DNA from: Burkholderiales bacterium
GTDB lineage: Bacteria > Pseudomonadota > Gammaproteobacteria > Burkholderiales > SG8-39
Assembly: GCA_017880745.1 (NCBI GenBank)
Contig: JADGRR010000140.1
Coordinates: 1 to 7,121 of the forward strand
DNA: 7,121 nt
Direction of reading: 5' to 3'
Shown here: positions 5,323 to 7,121 of the stretch, in pieces
How positions within the stretch are numbered: the first letter of the stretch is position 1
Layout of the letters: each line of letters starts with the position of its first letter
Position numbers and translations under genes: made by a program
Notes under the pieces: generated by a model
What the model was told of the DNA's origin: nothing
What the model saw: the letters and a program-made list of their open reading frames with translations, nothing else
Database searches by the model: none

Positions 5323-6714
5323 GTGAAACAATTTGAAGAGTTGCCTTTCTGGCAAATTCAAAGCGTTGTCCCGGGCGCCGCATGGCCGGCATTGCCTGCT
5401 CCGGGCGGGGCCGCTGTGCTGGCGCTTCTGTTCCAGTTCGAGAGATCGCAGTGGCTGCCTTTGCAGCAGCTGCGGGAGCGGCAATTGCAGCAGCTGGAAC
5501 TCCTGCTGCAGCACGCGCTGGCCACGGTTCCCTATTATCGTGAGCGCTGGGGCGCTGGCTTGGATACGGCGCTGCCGCTCACGCTCGAGCGCTTCGCCGC
5601 CTTGCCGCTGCTCACGCGGCGCGAGTTGCAGGAACAGTTCGAGAATCTGAAAAGCGGCAATGTTCCCCCTGGTCACGGCGGCGTAAAGGAATCGCAAAGT
5701 TCCGGCTCGACCGGCACTCCTGTGCGCATTCTCAAGACGCAGCTATCGGGCTTGTTTTGGAACGCGTTCACCTTGCGTGACCATGCTTGGCATCGCCGCA
5801 ATCTGCGCGGCAAGCTTGCGACCATACGCCACGGGATAACCGAGGGTGAATTCGAACACTGGGGGCAGGCAACCAACGGCTTGGTTGCCGACGGCCCTTC
5901 GGTCGTTCTCGGCGTGCGCGACAGCGTGCAGACCCAGCTTCGCTGGCTGGAGCGGCAGCAACCCGAGTATCTGATGACCTATCCGTCGATAGCCGCGGAG
6001 CTGGCGAAACTCGTACTTGCAGGCGAAAACCGTCTCGCGCAACTGCGCGAGGTTCGGACTTTGGGCGAAGTGCTGACGCCCGAAGTGCGCGAGCTTTGCC
6101 GTCAGGCCTGGGGGGTACCGGTGACCGACACCTACTCTGCGGAAGAAATCGGTTACATCGCGCTGCAGTGTCCGCTGCACGAGCACTATCACACCATGGA
6201 GGAAGGCGTCCTGGTCGAAATCCTCGACGAGCAGGACCAGCCGTGCGCACCCGGGCAACTCGGGCGTGTCGTGGTCACGGCCCTGCACAGTTTCGCCATG
6301 CCGCTCATTCGCTATGAGTTGGGCGACTACGCCGAACCTGGCGAACCCTGTCCCTGCGGCAGGGGGCTGCCAGTGCTGCGCCGGATCGGGGGCAGGGTGC
6401 GCAATATGCTGGTGACGGCTGCGGGTGAGCGTTATTGGCCGGCTTTCGGAGCCCGCTCCTTCATGCAAATCGCCCCGGTTCAGCAATGCCAATTGGCGCA
6501 AATGACATACGATTTGATCGAGGCGCGGCTGGTAACATCGGCTCCCCTATCGGCGGAGCAGGAGGACGGCCTGCGCGCTCTGATCCTGTCGCGCCTGCCG
6601 CCTGGTTTTCGCGTGCGGTTTGCCTACCGTGATGAGATCGCGCGCAGCGCCGGTGGCAAGTACGAGGGCTTCGTATGCGAGTTTCCTGCGGGCGTCACAG
6701 GCGTGTCGCGATAA
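5323..6714 (+). CDS. CapK/PaaK-like adenylate-forming ligase (phenylacetate-CoA ligase family)
   Basis: The 463-residue protein starts at GTG 5323 because TAG lies two codons upstream in frame; a GGA six bases before it is a weak ribosome site. The family activates carboxylic acids as acyl-adenylates and often passes them to CoA or another acceptor. Visible motifs are the ATP-binding SSGSTGTPV (126-134), YSAEEIG (271-277) at the position of the Y-x-x-TE motif, RYELGD (330-335), GGRVRN (356-361) and a C-terminal GGKYEG (444-449) with the likely catalytic lysine 446. The N-terminal helix pattern HALATVPYYRERW (64-76) is typical of CapK-like members. C283, H286, H288, H290, C343 and C345 could form a metal site. 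Length is normal and no membrane segment is seen. The substrate cannot be read from sequence. CapK relatives in capsule and exopolysaccharide loci suggest a role in surface polymers, but no such genes are visible here. Its 3' end overlaps the convergent methyltransferase gene by 20 bases. Confidence 0.88.
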   Translation: MKQFEELPFWQIQSVVPGAAWPALPAPGGAAVLALLFQFERSQWLPLQQLRERQLQQLELLLQHALATVPYYRERWGAGLDTALPLTLERFAALPLLTRRELQEQFENLKSGNVPPGHGGVKESQSSGSTGTPVRILKTQLSGLFWNAFTLRDHAWHRRNLRGKLATIRHGITEGEFEHWGQATNGLVADGPSVVLGVRDSVQTQLRWLERQQPEYLMTYPSIAAELAKLVLAGENRLAQLREVRTLGEVLTPEVRELCRQAWGVPVTDTYSAEEIGYIALQCPLHEHYHTMEEGVLVEILDEQDQPCAPGQLGRVVVTALHSFAMPLIRYELGDYAEPGEPCPCGRGLPVLRRIGGRVRNMLVTAAGERYWPAFGARSFMQIAPVQQCQLAQMTYDLIEARLVTSAPLSAEQEDGLRALILSRLPPGFRVRFAYRDEIARSAGGKYEGFVCEFPAGVTGVSR

Positions 6715-7121
6715 TCCGCGCTTGTTCGCCGCTTCCGGGGAACGCTGACCCCTTTGGTTCCTGCTGGTTGGGGACGGTCTGGGACGCGTCGGACAGTTCG
6801 TCCAACCGAAAGCCGGCACCTTCGAACAACTGCCGTATTTCTTCGCGCGAGCGCACCGGCCAGGTCCGCTGCTTGTTCACGTAGATGTCTGCCGCGTGTG
6901 CCATTTCGGCTGGATCCTCGTGCAGCAAAGCTTGGATCGACGCGACCTTGCGCACTACAGTGGCGCACAACGCTTGTGCCTGTTCAGGTGAAAACCCGAT
7001 CTGCGCGGGATCGGGGGTAGCGCGCACTCTGGTCACCGTGATCACGGTGCCACCCGGACGCAGCAGTTGCCGCCACTTTGTCAGCAAGCGGATACGCTCA
7101 TCGGGCGAGAACTGACCCAGG
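6695..7121 (-). CDS. Class I SAM-dependent methyltransferase, C-terminal part (5' end outside window)
   Basis: The open frame enters from the right edge and stops at TGA 6697-6695, giving 141 visible residues. The TTG at 7087 is an internal leucine codon: the reading continues upstream as GQFSPDERIRL and fits the same family. RQLLRPGGTVITVTR is the conserved segment after the SAM-binding core in class I methyltransferases. EEIRQLFEGAGFRL near the end is the usual C-terminal helix and strand. The glycine-rich SAM-binding motif lies beyond the window. The acceptor cannot be deduced. The gene is convergent with the ligase, overlaps it by 20 bases, and so belongs to another transcription unit. 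Confidence 0.82.
   Translation of the reverse strand, partial: LGQFSPDERIRLLTKWRQLLRPGGTVITVTRVRATPDPAQIGFSPEQAQALCATVVRKVASIQALLHEDPAEMAHAADIYVNKQRTWPVRSREEIRQLFEGAGFRLDELSDASQTVPNQQEPKGSAFPGSGEQARIIATRL

Noticed and set aside
5743..6501. - strand open frame of 252 codons antisense to the ligase
   Set aside because: The + strand carries all the adenylate-forming motifs in order, so the antisense frame is a shadow.
1..7121. CRISPR arrays, insertion sequences, or toxin-antitoxin and phage-defence genes
   Set aside because: I saw no spaced short repeats, transposase motifs, terminal inverted repeats or known defence domains.

Overview
The window looks like chromosomal DNA of a fairly GC-rich Gram-negative bacterium, most likely a betaproteobacterium. 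The grounds are a Sec-exported TPR plus outer-membrane-barrel protein next to a FecR-domain protein, a tRNA-Leu with encoded CCA, and a CapK/PaaK-like ligase of the kind found in polysaccharide loci. I cannot name the species from the sequence.

Layout: at the left edge a short stretch may be the 3' end of a + strand gene (about 1-68). From 4828 down to 119 on the - strand lies a two-gene unit. First comes a 449-residue exported protein with TPR repeats and a predicted outer-membrane beta-barrel, resembling Slam (surface lipoprotein assembly modifier). After a 21-base gap follows a 1112-residue exported protein. It has an N-terminal FecR domain, a Pro/Ala/Thr-rich linker and three diverged tandem copies of a beta-rich module ending in a G-x-AAF motif. 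A 259-base intergenic region then holds the putative promoter of this unit and leads to a tRNA-Leu(UAA) gene on the + strand. After a 145-base gap containing an FNR/Anr-like dyad comes a GTG-started CapK/PaaK-type adenylate-forming ligase on the + strand. Its last 20 bases overlap the 3' end of a convergent class I SAM methyltransferase gene, which runs off the right edge.

The most interesting point is the - strand pair. A Slam-like barrel beside a large exported protein carrying three repeated, TbpB-like beta modules fits a candidate type XI-like secretion pair (transporter and cargo). The cargo would be unusual: it has no lipobox, three candidate recognition modules instead of one, and a FecR domain at its N terminus. 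This rests on architecture and motif reading, not on a profile search. The ligase and methyltransferase are plausible cell-surface or secondary-metabolite genes, but being convergent they are not co-transcribed.
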